From Rhodovulum sulfidophilum DSM 1374 (lineage in GTDB: Bacteria; Pseudomonadota; Alphaproteobacteria; Rhodobacterales; Rhodobacteraceae): 64,000 bases of DNA. Shown here in pieces: positions 46,007 to 55,215 of this stretch. The notes under the pieces were generated by a model. That model had not been told where the DNA came from and searched no databases. It saw nothing but the letters and a program-made list of their open reading frames with translations. Made by a program: the position numbers and the translations under genes. The stretch is from assembly GCF_001633165.1 (NCBI RefSeq), contig NZ_CP015418.1:839501-903500 (forward strand), given 5' to 3'. How positions within the stretch are numbered: position 1 is the stretch's first letter; each line of letters begins with the position of its first letter.

Positions 46007-46651
46007 ATGTTCTCAGCGGTCGACCTGCCCGATACCCTTCCCCTGTTCCCGTTGCCCGGGGCGCTTCTGCTGCCCAGGGCGCGGTTGCCCCTGCACATCT
46101 TCGAGCCGCGCTATCTGGCGATGCTCGACGACACCCTGAAGACGACGCACCGGCTGATCGGCATGGTGCAGCCGCGCGAGGTGCCGGGCTCGGATGAGCA
46201 GAAGCTGCATGCGATCGGCTGCGCCGGCCGCGTGACGGCGTTTTCAGAGACCGAGGACGGGCGCTACATGCTGACGCTCTCGGGGATCTCGCGGTTCCGC
46301 ATCGCCCGCGATCAGGCCGGGTTCATGCCCTATATCCGGGCCGATGTCGTCTGGGACGGATTCGGGCGCGACCTCGGTCCGGGCGAGGACGATCCGGGGT
46401 TCGATCGCGAGGGTTTCCTCAAGCTGCTTGGCCGGTTCTTCTCAAGCCGTGGCCTGTCGACCGACTGGGACAGCCTGCGCGATGCCGAGGACGAGCTTCT
46501 GATCAACTCGCTGTCGATGCTCTGCCCCTTCGCGCCCGAGGACAAGCAGGCGCTTCTGGAGGCGCCGTCGCTGTCGACCCGGCGCGAAACGCTTGTGACC
46601 CTCATCGAATTTGCCCTACGAAGCGGCGATGATGAGGAGAAGATGCAATGA
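46007..46651 (+). CDS. Lon protease N-terminal-domain (substrate-binding) protein
   Basis: A 214-residue stand-alone LON domain protein without ATPase or protease domains. The typical [20 protein letters not shown] start (residues ~9-28) and [11 protein letters not shown] follow. Its role is unknown, but it is usually linked to proteostasis. ATG 46007 gives the family-length N-terminus; ATG 45983 is possible. The stop overlaps the Trm112-like gene (ATGA). Confidence 0.85.
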   Translation: MFSAVDLPDTLPLFPLPGALLLPRARLPLHIFEPRYLAMLDDTLKTTHRLIGMVQPREVPGSDEQKLHAIGCAGRVTAFSETEDGRYMLTLSGISRFRIARDQAGFMPYIRADVVWDGFGRDLGPGEDDPGFDREGFLKLLGRFFSSRGLSTDWDSLRDAEDELLINSLSMLCPFAPEDKQALLEAPSLSTRRETLVTLIEFALRSGDDEEKMQ

Positions 46652-46830
46652 CCGATGCCGTCCAGGCCGACCGCAAGATGCTCGAATCGCTGGTTTGTCC
46701 GATGACCCAGGGGCCGCTCGCCTATGATGCCGAACGCCAGGAACTGGTGTCGAAGGCGGCCGGGCTGGCCTTTCCGATCCGCGGCGGTATTCCGATCATG
46801 CTGGTCGACGAGGCGCGGCGGCTCGATTGA
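46648..46830 (+). CDS. Trm112 family protein
   Basis: A 60-residue protein of the UPF0434/Trm112 type: [13 protein letters not shown] near the N-terminus, and [17 protein letters not shown] at the C-terminus. Only one of the zinc-ligand cysteines remains, as in many bacterial members. The eukaryotic family activates methyltransferases; the bacterial role is uncertain. Coupled to the Lon-domain gene. It marks the non-photosynthetic edge of the crt-bch-puf cluster. Confidence 0.85.
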   Translation: MTDAVQADRKMLESLVCPMTQGPLAYDAERQELVSKAAGLAFPIRGGIPIMLVDEARRLD

Positions 46831-46853
46831 GCGGCCGCGCCGGTTACCGGCCC

Positions 46854-46874
46854 CGATTTTTCGTCGAAAAATCG
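46854..46874. terminator. Perfect 21-bp palindrome between convergent Trm112-like gene and crtC
   Basis: CGATTTTTCG and CGAAAAATCG are separated by one base, forming an A/T-rich hairpin with T runs on both strands. Lying 24 bp after the Trm112-like gene and 11 bp after crtC, it may end transcription from both sides. It is related to the palindrome at 25388-25402. Confidence 0.6.
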
Positions 46875-46884
46875 CACCCGGCCC

Positions 46885-47823
46885 CTAGGCCGGGAATGTC
46901 CATCCCGGCTTGCGCGGAACCTTGACCGCCAGCATCGGCTTGATCAGCGGACTGGCAAAGCGGTCGAGGTCGAGCGCCTCATGCACGCCCACGACCTCTT
47001 CGCCGAAGACCTTGGTGCGGATCGCGGACCGGCAATAGAAGGGCGCATCCAGCATGTCGTGCACCTGCCGCGGCTTGTAGCCGGGATCGGCCCGCGTCTC
47101 GCGCCGGACCAGCCATTTCGACCGGGGGAAGCGGGTCCGTGGCGGGGCCTCCGCGACCTCGGCCCGACCGTCCGCGTCGAAATGCACGCCCACCGCCAGC
47201 TCCGAGCCGTCCCGCATCGAGGCGTCGTAGAAGCACCAGGCGCCGTTCGCCTTGGTCGGGAAACGACCCCAGGTCCAGTAGCTGAAATCGTCTTCCAGCG
47301 CGGCGGTGCCGAAATTGGCGTCGAAATAGCCGTGGCCCTTCCATTGCCAGCCGGGCTGGTTCAGATCGACCTCGATCTCGGAGGATGGCGCGAAGGGCCG
47401 CCAGACATGGCTGCCATCGGCCTTGAGCGGCAGCTCGACCCCGGTCACGGCCGAAGGCGTCACCGTCACCCGGCCTTTCAGCCGGCCCATATGCGGCCAG
47501 GTCATCTCGTCGATGTCGAAAACCAGCTTGCCGCCGGCCCAGGTCAGTTTGGACGGCCCGACCTCGAACGTGTCGCGGGTCTGGCGCAGCGCGTCGCGGC
47601 CGCGATCGGTCATCGTCCAGCGCCCGCCCGGCCCGTAGGTCGCGACATTGATGCAGCAGTGGTTGTCCGGGCTTTTCCGGCCCGACCAGCGGTACCAGGG
47701 CGAAAACACCGAACCGATGAAGGAGATGATCGAGATCGACCGCTCTCCGTCATGGCTTATGCCGTCGATATACCACCAGGCATAGCCGTTCGCGGGGACG
47801 TCGAGAGCGAAGCACGGTCCGTC
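46885..47823 (-). CDS. crtC: Hydroxyneurosporene synthase (carotenoid 1,2-hydratase)
   Basis: Adds water to the C-1,2 double bond of neurosporene or lycopene in the spheroidene pathway. Family sequence begins at about 47823 (PCFALDVPANGYAWWY), continues FIGSVFSPWYRWSGRK, NHCCINVATYGPGG and YFDANFGTAALEDDFSYWTW, and runs to the stop at 46885 (~312 residues). No ATG, GTG or TTG occurs in frame near this point. The nearest conventional start in frame is 48105, deep inside crtD. The 5' end overlaps crtD by 67 bases, so translation may start at a rare codon or be coupled to crtD. The 5' coordinate is the limit of recognisable homology, not a called start. Confidence 0.85.
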   Translation of the reverse strand, partial: DGPCFALDVPANGYAWWYIDGISHDGERSISIISFIGSVFSPWYRWSGRKSPDNHCCINVATYGPGGRWTMTDRGRDALRQTRDTFEVGPSKLTWAGGKLVFDIDEMTWPHMGRLKGRVTVTPSAVTGVELPLKADGSHVWRPFAPSSEIEVDLNQPGWQWKGHGYFDANFGTAALEDDFSYWTWGRFPTKANGAWCFYDASMRDGSELAVGVHFDADGRAEVAEAPPRTRFPRSKWLVRRETRADPGYKPRQVHDMLDAPFYCRSAIRTKVFGEEVVGVHEALDLDRFASPLIKPMLAVKVPRKPGWTFPA

Positions 47824-49292
47824 AAGATCGCCTCGGCCGCGTGCCGTCCGGAGAGGGTTGCCATCGGGATGCCCGCCCCGGGATGGGTTCCGCCCCCCGC
47901 CAGATAGAGCCCCGCGACCTTTGTCCGCGCCGTCGGCCGCTTCAGGGCCGCGGTCAGCCCGTGCGGGCTCCGCCCGTAAAGGGATCCGTCCGAGGCCGGA
48001 AACAGTTTCGCGAACTGGCGCGGCGTCGTCAGCGCCTGAACCCCCGGCCGCGGGTCGAAGGTCAGCCCGAACCGGGCCAGCGTCTGGAAGGTGCGTGTCC
48101 GACACGTCTCTTGCTCCTCGTCGGTCGGGTCCGCCCCGTCATCGACGGGCGGGCCGTTCATGATGATCTCGAACCGTTCGAGCCCCTCCGGGCTGCGGCC
48201 GGTGCCGCGGTCCTGGGCGCAGATGTAAAGCGTCGGATCCTCGGGCATCGCGCCGCGGGCGATGGGGTCGAATTCGGTATGCGGGTCGTCGCAGAAGAAG
48301 ACATTGTGGTGAACCATCTCGGGTCCGTGCGGCACTGCGGCATAGGACCACACATAGGCCGAGAGGCTGCGCGGCCGGATCGCCTCGGGGGCCACGGTCT
48401 CGCGCAGGCCCTCGCCCAGCAGCCCGGCCGCCAGCGCTGCCGGATCGCCGTTGAAGACCACCGCATCGGCCGCCAGCCGGGTGCCGCTGTCGAGATGTAC
48501 CGCTGCGGCCGCGCCCTTCTGGATCTCGACCCGGGTGGCGCGGCTGCCGAAGCTGAAGCGCACGCCCCTGTCATGGGCCAGCTGCTCCAGCGCCCGGGCC
48601 AGCCGGTGCATGCCGCCCTCGACCCGCCACACGCCCTGTTCCTCGGCATGCCAGATCAGCGCCAGCAGCGCGGGCGACTGGAACGGCGAGCCGCCGACAT
48701 AGGTCGCGTAACGTCCGAAAAGCTGGGCCAGCCGCCGGTCGGAAAAGCCCTTTCCCAGCGCCTTTGCCAGGCTCCGGTGCGGAGCCATGTCGAGCGCCAG
48801 CCAGGGATGGGTCACGACATGCCGGGTCAGCGCCCCCTGCGAGGGCTCGGCCGCGCGCATCATCGGCGCGTCGAAGGCGCGGTAAAGCCGCTCGGCCCGG
48901 CGGCAGAAGGCGCGGAACTCCTTTTCCGCCCGCGCGCCCGCGAACCGGCCCACCGCATCGGCGCTGGCCTCGCGCGAGGCAAAGAGATCGAGCGTCGAGC
49001 CGTCCGGCCACCAGTGCCGGGCCAGCACCTCCTCGCGGTGCAGCGTGACGTAATCCGAAAGCCGCGCGCCGACGCTGTCGAACAGCTCCTCGAAGACCGG
49101 GCGCAGGGTCATCACCGTGGGGCCGGCATCGATCGGACCCGCATCGCTGGCAAAGGTGCGCATCTTGCCGCCGGGCACCGGCGCGCGGTCGACGACCTCG
49201 ACCTCATACCCCGCATGGGCCAGCCGGATCGCGGCCGAAAGCCCGCCCATCCCGGCCCCGATCACGACGACTTTTCCCGCCGATCCGGCCAT
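47757..49292 (-). CDS. crtD: Hydroxyneurosporene/methoxyneurosporene desaturase
   Basis: A 511-residue FAD-dependent carotenoid desaturase. The N-terminal dinucleotide motif VVVIGAGMGGLSAAIRLAHA (residues ~8-27) is followed by PVPGGKMRT. The C-terminal GLYLAGGGTHPGAGIPMATL is the carotenoid-oxidoreductase signature. It introduces the 3,4 double bond after CrtC hydration. It is divergent from crtE across a 127-bp region with twin PpsR sites. The crtC reading frame starts inside its last codons. Confidence 0.94.
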   Translation of the reverse strand: MAGSAGKVVVIGAGMGGLSAAIRLAHAGYEVEVVDRAPVPGGKMRTFASDAGPIDAGPTVMTLRPVFEELFDSVGARLSDYVTLHREEVLARHWWPDGSTLDLFASREASADAVGRFAGARAEKEFRAFCRRAERLYRAFDAPMMRAAEPSQGALTRHVVTHPWLALDMAPHRSLAKALGKGFSDRRLAQLFGRYATYVGGSPFQSPALLALIWHAEEQGVWRVEGGMHRLARALEQLAHDRGVRFSFGSRATRVEIQKGAAAAVHLDSGTRLAADAVVFNGDPAALAAGLLGEGLRETVAPEAIRPRSLSAYVWSYAAVPHGPEMVHHNVFFCDDPHTEFDPIARGAMPEDPTLYICAQDRGTGRSPEGLERFEIIMNGPPVDDGADPTDEEQETCRTRTFQTLARFGLTFDPRPGVQALTTPRQFAKLFPASDGSLYGRSPHGLTAALKRPTARTKVAGLYLAGGGTHPGAGIPMATLSGRHAAEAILTDRASLSTSPRTAMPGGISTA

Positions 49293-49324
49293 TTTTGATC
49301 CACCTCAAGGAATGTTGACTCGGG

Positions 49325-49377
49325 ACCATAGACTGTCCACCTTGATTTACAATCGTCAATGTCTCGCCGTCCTGACA
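49325..49377. promoter_or_regulatory. Twin PpsR/CrtJ sites and candidate crtD promoter
   Basis: Two TGT-N12-ACA palindromes, 49334-49351 and 49360-49377, are separated by 8 bp, the spacing used for cooperative PpsR/CrtJ binding. On the minus strand TTGTAA (49352-49347) and TATGGT (49330-49325), 16 bp apart, form a candidate sigma-70-type crtD promoter overlapped by the first site. Aerobic or light repression of crtDC and crtEF is therefore expected. The regulator gene is not in the window. Confidence 0.85.
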
Positions 49378-49419
49378 GCTGCATGGAAGGGCGGCGGGCC
49401 GAGCATTGGAGAGCCGTTC

Positions 49420-50289
49420 ATGGACATTTCGGCGCGAATCGAGGCCGCGATGCGGCAGGCGATTGCCGAGGGGCAGGCAGGGGCTGCACCCGGCAAACTG
49501 GCATCGGCTTTCGAATATGCCCTGACGCCCGGCGGCGCCCGGATCCGTCCGACGATCTGCCTGAACGTGGCGCGGGCCTGTGGCGACGACCGCCCGGCGC
49601 TGGCCGATGCCGCCGCCATCTCGATCGAGCTGATCCATTGCGCCAGTCTCGTGCATGACGACATGCCTTGCTTCGACGATGCCGATATCCGCCGCGGCAA
49701 GCCCGCGCTGCACAAGGCCTATGGCCAGCCGCTGGCGCTGCTGACCGGCGACAGCCTGATCGTCGCGGGCTTCGAGGTGATCGCGCGCGCCGCCCAACAA
49801 GATCCGGCCCGCGCGGTCGAGCTGATCCGCATTCTGGGCCAGCGCACCGGCATGCCCTATGGCATCTGCGCCGGGCAGGGCTGGGAAAGCGAGGAAACGA
49901 TCGATCTCTCGGCCTATCACCGGGCCAAGACCGGGGCGCTGTTCATCGCCGCGACCAGCATGGGCGCGGTGGCGGCCGGCCAGCCTGCCGAGCCTTGGGA
50001 AGAGCTGGGCGACCGCATCGGCGAGGCTTTCCAGGTGGCCGACGATCTGAAGGACGCGCTGCTCGATGCCGAGGCGATGGGCAAGCCCGCCGGTCAGGAC
50101 GAAGCCCATGGCCGCCCGAGTGCCGTGACAGAGCTGGGCGTCGAGGGCGCGGTGCAGCGCTTCCGCGATATCCTCTCGGGGGCCATCGCCTCGATCCCGT
50201 CCTGTCCGGGCGAGGCCGATCTGGCGCAGATGGTGCGTCACATGGCCGAGCGGCTGATCCCCGAACCCGCGCGTCACCCCGCCGAATGA
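49420..50289 (+). CDS. crtE: Geranylgeranyl diphosphate synthase
   Basis: A 289-residue prenyltransferase supplying GGPP for carotenoids and for the bacteriochlorophyll tail. The first Asp-rich motif is [20 protein letters not shown] (residues ~82-101) and the second is DDLKD (~207-211). ATG 49420 gives the normal family length. The stop overlaps crtF (ATGA), so crtE and crtF are coupled. Confidence 0.95.
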   Translation: MDISARIEAAMRQAIAEGQAGAAPGKLASAFEYALTPGGARIRPTICLNVARACGDDRPALADAAAISIELIHCASLVHDDMPCFDDADIRRGKPALHKAYGQPLALLTGDSLIVAGFEVIARAAQQDPARAVELIRILGQRTGMPYGICAGQGWESEETIDLSAYHRAKTGALFIAATSMGAVAAGQPAEPWEELGDRIGEAFQVADDLKDALLDAEAMGKPAGQDEAHGRPSAVTELGVEGAVQRFRDILSGAIASIPSCPGEADLAQMVRHMAERLIPEPARHPAE

Positions 50290-51431
50290 CCGAGATCCTT
50301 TCCGGGCCCGGACCTGCCCCCCGCCGCGGGTCCGGCTGGCGTCGCTGGCGCAACCGCAAGATCGCAAGCCCGGGCTTTCAAAGCTGGGCCAGCCGGTTCT
50401 TCCTGACCCGCCGCCATGTCCGGCGCGAGGGCGAGCGGATGTTCGATCTCGTCTCGGGCTTCGTCTACAGCCAGGTCCTGTGGGCCGTGGTCGAGCTGGA
50501 CCTGCTCGAGGCCACCTGCGACGAGGCGCAGAGCCTCGCGGCCCTGGCCCATCGCGCGGCGATTCCGGTCGACCGGATGGAGGCGCTGATGCAGGCCGGC
50601 ACGGCGCTTGGCCTGTTCGACCGGGTGGGCGGCGGCTATCAGCTGTCGAGCCTCGGCGCGGCGCTGATGGGGGCGCCGGGCGTGGTCGGCATGATCCGCC
50701 ATCACGATGTCTTCTATCGCGACATGCAGGACCCGGTCGCGATCCTGCGCGGCGAGAAGGAGACCGAGCTGGCACGGTTCTGGCCCTATGTCTTCGGCGC
50801 GGGCGCGGCCGAGAATCCCGAGGTCGCCCGGCGCTATTCGAAGCTCATGGCCGACAGTCAGGCGCTGGTCGCCGAAGAGACCCTGCGCAGCGGCGCGCTG
50901 GACGGGGTCGCGCGGCTGATGGATGTGGGCGGCGGCACCGGCGCCTTCCTTGCCGCGGCGGGGACGGCCCGTCCCGACCTGAAGATGGTGCTGTTCGATC
51001 TGCCCGCCGTGGTGCCCGCCGCCGACGAGCGGTTCCGGGCGCTGGGCATGGCCGACCGGGTGACGGTGGCGGGCGGCAGTTTCCGCGACGATCCACTGCC
51101 CGAGGGTGCCGATGCGGTCTCGCTGGTGCGGGTCTGCTACGACCATGCCGACGACACCGTTCTGGCGCTGATGCGGAAGATCCTCGCCACCCTGCCTGCG
51201 GGCGGGCGGCTGATCGTTTCCGAGCCGATGGCGGGCGGTGCGCGGCCCAACCGGGCGGGTGACGCTTATTTCGCCTTCTACTGCATGGCGATGCGGACCG
51301 GTCGGGCGCGGTCGCCCGAGCGCCTGGCCGAGATGATGAAAGAGGCAGGTTTTCAAGGGGTTGAGATGCCCCGGACACACCGTCCCTTCATCGCCTCCGT
51401 GGTCGTGGGGTGCAAGCCCGGGGCGACATAA
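50286..51431 (+). CDS. crtF: Demethylspheroidene (hydroxyneurosporene) O-methyltransferase
   Basis: A 381-residue SAM-dependent methyltransferase that methylates the 1-hydroxyl of spheroidene precursors. The N-terminal dimerisation region (residues ~30-150) precedes the SAM-binding loop [15 protein letters not shown] (~213-227), then [10 protein letters not shown] with the catalytic-region His. Length and order after crtE match CrtF. Confidence 0.95.
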   Translation: MTEILSGPGPAPRRGSGWRRWRNRKIASPGFQSWASRFFLTRRHVRREGERMFDLVSGFVYSQVLWAVVELDLLEATCDEAQSLAALAHRAAIPVDRMEALMQAGTALGLFDRVGGGYQLSSLGAALMGAPGVVGMIRHHDVFYRDMQDPVAILRGEKETELARFWPYVFGAGAAENPEVARRYSKLMADSQALVAEETLRSGALDGVARLMDVGGGTGAFLAAAGTARPDLKMVLFDLPAVVPAADERFRALGMADRVTVAGGSFRDDPLPEGADAVSLVRVCYDHADDTVLALMRKILATLPAGGRLIVSEPMAGGARPNRAGDAYFAFYCMAMRTGRARSPERLAEMMKEAGFQGVEMPRTHRPFIASVVVGCKPGAT

Positions 51432-51445
51432 TGCTCGGCCCGAGC

Positions 51446-51489
51446 TGTCTAAAAAAGTTGACACTCGCACCTGTCCATTTAAACTGACA
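51446..51489 (+). promoter_or_regulatory. bchC promoter with twin PpsR/CrtJ sites
   Basis: Two TGT-N12-ACA palindromes (51446-51463 and 51472-51489) are again 8 bp apart. A -35 hexamer TTGACA (51458-51463) overlaps the first site and a -10-like TAAACT (51480-51485, 16-bp spacer) overlaps the second. PpsR binding would block RNA polymerase directly. This promoter should drive bchC and, by readthrough, the whole bchCXYZ-puf superoperon. Confidence 0.9.
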
Positions 51490-51545
51490 AGAGCCAATCA
51501 CCAATGAGTGAGTCCCGTTCAAGCGGGCAAGCGTCAGGAAGGGAA

Positions 51546-52499
51546 ATGTCCATGGAGACGACGGCTGTCATCCTCCGGGGGCCCCGGGAAATCGGCCTCG
51601 GCAAGCTCGGCCTGTCGGCGCCCGGACCCAGGGATCTGGTGGTCGAGATTTCCCATTCCGGCATTTCCACCGGCACCGAGAAGCTTTTCTATACCGGCGA
51701 GATGCCGCCCTTCCCGGGGATGGGCTATCCGCTGGTCCCGGGCTACGAATCCGCGGGCGAAGTGATCGAGGCCGGGTCCGAAACCAATTTCAAGGTCGGC
51801 GAGCACATCTTCGTCCCCGGCGCCAATTGCTACGAGGGCGCGCGCGGCCTGTTCGGCGGCTCGGCGAAACGTCTGGTCACCGATGCCAGCCGCGTGACCC
51901 GGATCGATCCGGGCCTCGGGCCGGAAGGCGCGCTGCTGGCTCTGGCCGCGACCGCGCGCCATGCGCTGGCCGGTGTCGACAAGAAGATGCCCGAGCTGAT
52001 CGTGGGTCACGGTGTCCTCGGCCGCCTGCTGGCCCGGCTGACCATCGCCGCCGGCGCCCCCGCTCCGACCGTCTGGGAGATCGATCCCGACCGCCAGAGC
52101 GGCGCCATGGGCTATGAGGTCATCCATCCCGATGACGATCCGCGCCGCGACTATCGCACGATCTACGACGCCTCGGGCGTCGGGTCGTTGCTCGATACGC
52201 TGATCACCCGCATCGCCCGGGGCGGCGAGGTGGTTCTGGCCGGGTTCTATACCGCTCCGATTTCCTTCGCCTTCCCGCCCGCCTTCATGAAGGAGGCCCG
52301 GCTGCGCATCGCCGCCGAATGGGAACGCGAGGACCTGATTGCAACGCGCCAGCTCGTCGAGTCGGGTGCGCTGTCGCTGGGGGGGCTGATCACCCACAGC
52401 GTTCCGGCGGAAAAGGCCGCAGAAGCCTATGAAACCGCCTTCAACGATCCTGCCTGTCTGAAAATGATCCTGAACTGGGGAGCCGTTCATGACGCTTGA
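51546..52499 (+). CDS. bchC: Bacteriochlorophyllide a dehydrogenase
   Basis: A 317-residue medium-chain-type dehydrogenase oxidising the C-3 hydroxyethyl group to acetyl in bacteriochlorophyll a synthesis. The N-terminal [17 protein letters not shown] (from ATG 51552) matches BchC; ATG 51546 immediately before it has AGGAAGG upstream. ATG 51504 lacks a ribosome site. Conserved [12 protein letters not shown] and [13 protein letters not shown] (nucleotide-binding) are visible. bchX starts 10 bases before its stop. Confidence 0.94.
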   Translation: MSMETTAVILRGPREIGLGKLGLSAPGPRDLVVEISHSGISTGTEKLFYTGEMPPFPGMGYPLVPGYESAGEVIEAGSETNFKVGEHIFVPGANCYEGARGLFGGSAKRLVTDASRVTRIDPGLGPEGALLALAATARHALAGVDKKMPELIVGHGVLGRLLARLTIAAGAPAPTVWEIDPDRQSGAMGYEVIHPDDDPRRDYRTIYDASGVGSLLDTLITRIARGGEVVLAGFYTAPISFAFPPAFMKEARLRIAAEWEREDLIATRQLVESGALSLGGLITHSVPAEKAAEAYETAFNDPACLKMILNWGAVHDA

Positions 52500-53493
52500 C
52501 GTCCCGAATATCAAAGACATCGACCAGCGCCTTCGCGACGAGGCGAATGCGCCGCTGGACGACGAGATCCCCGTGACCGAACCCACCAAGAAGACCCAGA
52601 TCATCGCGATCTACGGCAAGGGCGGCATCGGCAAATCCTTCACGCTGGCGAATCTGTCGAACATGATGGCCGAGCAGGGCAAGCGCGTCCTGTTGATCGG
52701 CTGCGATCCGAAATCGGACACCACGTCGCTTCTGTTCGGCGGCAAGGCCTGTCCGACCATCATCGAGACCTCGACCAAGAAGAAACTCGCGGGCGAAGAG
52801 GTCGCCATCGGCGATGTCTGCTTCAAGCGCAACGGCGTCTTCGCGATGGAGCTGGGCGGACCCGAGGTCGGCCGCGGCTGCGGCGGGCGCGGCATCATCC
52901 ACGGCTTCGAGCTGCTCGAGAAACTCGGCTTCCATGACTGGGATTTCGACTATGTGCTGCTCGATTTCCTCGGTGACGTGGTCTGCGGCGGCTTCGGCCT
53001 GCCGATCGCCCGCGACATGGCGCAGAAGGTGATCCTGGTCGGCTCGAACGACCTGCAATCGCTGTACGTCGCCAACAATGTCTGCTCGGCGGTGGAATAT
53101 TTCCGCAAGCTCGGCGGCAATGTCGGCGTGGCGGGGCTGGTCATCAACAAGGATGACGGCACCGGCGAGGCGCAGGCCTTTGCCGAGGCGGTCGATATCC
53201 CGGTTCTTGCGGCGATCCCGCAGGACGAGGATCTGCGCCGGAAATCGGCCAATTACCAGATCGTCGGCACCCATGAAGGCCCCTGGGGCGATCTCTTTGC
53301 CGGGCTGGCCTCGGCCGTGGCCGAGGCCCCGCCGATCCGTCCGGCGCCGCTGACCAACGATGGTCTGCTGGGGCTGTTCGCCCCCGAGGATGTGGGCGCC
53401 GATTTCGAACTGACCCCGGCGACCGATGCCGACATGCGCGGCAAGAACGCCAAACCGAAGAAATCTCTCGAAGTGGTCTATGACGATGTTTGA
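52489..53493 (+). CDS. bchX: Chlorophyllide a reductase, iron protein subunit X
   Basis: A 334-residue NifH-like ATPase that feeds electrons to BchYZ for reduction of the chlorin B-ring. The P-loop [15 protein letters not shown] (residues ~42-56) and the 4Fe-4S cysteine regions near [10 protein letters not shown] and [10 protein letters not shown] are intact. The N-terminal 35 residues before the P-loop are the usual BchX extension. The ATG overlaps bchC; the stop overlaps a small frame coupled to bchY. Confidence 0.96.
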   Translation: MTLDVPNIKDIDQRLRDEANAPLDDEIPVTEPTKKTQIIAIYGKGGIGKSFTLANLSNMMAEQGKRVLLIGCDPKSDTTSLLFGGKACPTIIETSTKKKLAGEEVAIGDVCFKRNGVFAMELGGPEVGRGCGGRGIIHGFELLEKLGFHDWDFDYVLLDFLGDVVCGGFGLPIARDMAQKVILVGSNDLQSLYVANNVCSAVEYFRKLGGNVGVAGLVINKDDGTGEAQAFAEAVDIPVLAAIPQDEDLRRKSANYQIVGTHEGPWGDLFAGLASAVAEAPPIRPAPLTNDGLLGLFAPEDVGADFELTPATDADMRGKNAKPKKSLEVVYDDV

Positions 53494-53638
53494 TCTCAAC
53501 AAGATGTCCCGGTGGGACAACGTGCTTGAGGCCCTCTCGCATCACGGTGAGGACCGCGAACCCACTGAAAACGCAGAACTCCAAGAGGCGCCGGCCGCAG
53601 AGGCCGTCGCGCCCGCGCGCGAACTGGAGGACGCATGA
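53480..53638 (+). CDS. Small coupled ORF between bchX and bchY
   Basis: Predicted 52 residues (or 50 from ATG 53486), beginning [19 protein letters not shown] with an acidic, Ala/Glu-rich C-terminal half. Its start lies inside the last codons of bchX and its TGA overlaps the bchY ATG (ATGA), so it forms a perfect translational bridge. No membrane segment, Cys or known motif. I do not recognise it. It could be a real accessory peptide of chlorophyllide reductase, or a coupling frame with no function of its own. Confidence 0.55.
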   Translation: MTMFDLNKMSRWDNVLEALSHHGEDREPTENAELQEAPAAEAVAPARELEDA

Positions 53639-55215
53639 CCGAAGAGGTCAAATATGACGAGGCCCACACCGCAGAGGTGATCGAGGGCACGCCCCGGGAG
53701 GCCGGAAACCCTCCTGAAGGCGCCGATCCTCGTCTGGGCGACGGCATGGGCTGCCATGCCGGAGCGGCCGAGATGGAAAAGGCTGCCCGCGCGGCGGGCG
53801 CCTCGGAGATTCTCGACCAATATGCAAAGGACTATCCGCAGGGCCCGCATGACCGGCCGCAAAGCATGTGCCCGGCCTTCGGCTCGCTTCGGGTGGGCCT
53901 CAGGATGCGGCGCGTCGCGACCGTGCTGTCGGGCTCGGCCTGCTGCGTCTACGGGCTGTCCTTCGTGTCCCATTTCTACGGGGCGCGGCGGTCCATCGGC
54001 TATGTGCCGTTCAGCTCGGAAACGCTGGTGACCGGCAAGCTCTTCGAGGATATCCGCGACGCGGTGCACGAACTGGCCGATCCCGACCGCTATGACGCGG
54101 TGGTGGTGACCAACCTGTGCGTGCCGACCGCCTCGGGCGTGCCGCTCAGGCTTCTGCCCGACGAGATCAACGGCGTCCGAATCGTCGGGATCGACGTGCC
54201 GGGATTCGGTGTGCCGACCCATGCCGAGGCCAAGGACGTGCTGGCCGGCGCGATGCTGAACTATGCCCGCAAGGAAATCGAGGCCGGCCCCGTCGCCGCC
54301 CCCGAGGGCGGGGTGTCGGATCGCCCGACCGTGACCCTTCTGGGCGAGATGTTCCCGGCTGATCCCATCGTGATCGGGCAGATGCTCGACCCGCTGGGGC
54401 TCGCTTGCGGCCCGGTCGTGCCCGCCCGCGAATGGCGCGAGCTCTACGCCGCGCTCGATTGCGGCGCGGTGGCGGCGATCCATCCGTTCTACACTGCCGC
54501 GATGCGTGAATTCGACGCGGCAGGTCGCCCCATAGTTGGGTCGGCCCCGGTGGGACATGATGGCACAGCCGCCTGGCTTGCGAATATCGGCGACGCCTTC
54601 GGGCTGTCGGCCGACAAGGTCGCCAAGGCCCAGAACATGTTCCTGCCCACCATCAGCGAGGCGCTGGCCGGTGCCCCGGTCAAGGGCACGATCACGCTGT
54701 CGGGCTATGAGGGATCCGAACTGCTGGTGGCCCGCCTTCTGATCGAGTCCGGCGCGAATATTCCTTATGTTGGAACGGCTTGCCCGAGGACGAAGCAGGC
54801 CGAGGCCGACCGCGACTGGCTTGAATCGAAGGGCGTCAAGGTCGTGTTTCGGGCCTCGCTCGAGGACGACAAGGCCGCGGTCGACGCGATCCGGCCCGAT
54901 CTGGCCGTCGGCACCACCCCCGTGGTGCAGCACGCCAAGGAGCTGGGCATCCCGTCGCTCTACTTCACGAATCTCATCTCGGCCCGTCCGCTGATGGGGT
55001 CCGCGGGCGCCGGCAGCCTTGCGCAAGTGGTAAACGCGGCCATTGCGAACAAGGGACGCATGGCGTCGATGAAGGAATTCTTCGAAGGTGTTGGTGAGGG
55101 AGACACTGCGGGGGTGTGGGAAGGAGATCCGAATCTCCACCCCGAGTTCCGCGCTCTCCAGCAGAAGAAACTGGACAAGAAACGTCGCGCCGAGAAGGCG
55201 CAGGAGATGATCTGA
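53635..55215 (+). CDS. bchY: Chlorophyllide a reductase subunit Y
   Basis: A 526-residue NifD-like subunit of the BchYZ catalytic component. Cysteines for the 4Fe-4S cluster are in GMGCHAGA (residues ~38-45), [17 protein letters not shown] (C~80) and the SACCVYG region (C~103-104). The first ~35 residues are acidic and precede the point where BchY homology starts. The gene overlaps its upstream neighbour, and its TGA overlaps the bchZ ATG (TGATG). Confidence 0.95.
   Translation: MTEEVKYDEAHTAEVIEGTPREAGNPPEGADPRLGDGMGCHAGAAEMEKAARAAGASEILDQYAKDYPQGPHDRPQSMCPAFGSLRVGLRMRRVATVLSGSACCVYGLSFVSHFYGARRSIGYVPFSSETLVTGKLFEDIRDAVHELADPDRYDAVVVTNLCVPTASGVPLRLLPDEINGVRIVGIDVPGFGVPTHAEAKDVLAGAMLNYARKEIEAGPVAAPEGGVSDRPTVTLLGEMFPADPIVIGQMLDPLGLACGPVVPAREWRELYAALDCGAVAAIHPFYTAAMREFDAAGRPIVGSAPVGHDGTAAWLANIGDAFGLSADKVAKAQNMFLPTISEALAGAPVKGTITLSGYEGSELLVARLLIESGANIPYVGTACPRTKQAEADRDWLESKGVKVVFRASLEDDKAAVDAIRPDLAVGTTPVVQHAKELGIPSLYFTNLISARPLMGSAGAGSLAQVVNAAIANKGRMASMKEFFEGVGEGDTAGVWEGDPNLHPEFRALQQKKLDKKRRAEKAQEMI

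Noticed and set aside
47823..48105. Extending CrtC upstream to the start at 48105
   Set aside because: The added 94 residues overlap crtD in another frame, are low-complexity Arg/Gly/Ala sequence and are absent from the CrtC family.
49342..49355. FNR-type site suggested by TTGAT-N4-AATCG in the crtD-crtE gap
   Set aside because: The right half does not match ATCAA, and the bases are already explained by the PpsR palindrome and the crtD -35 element.
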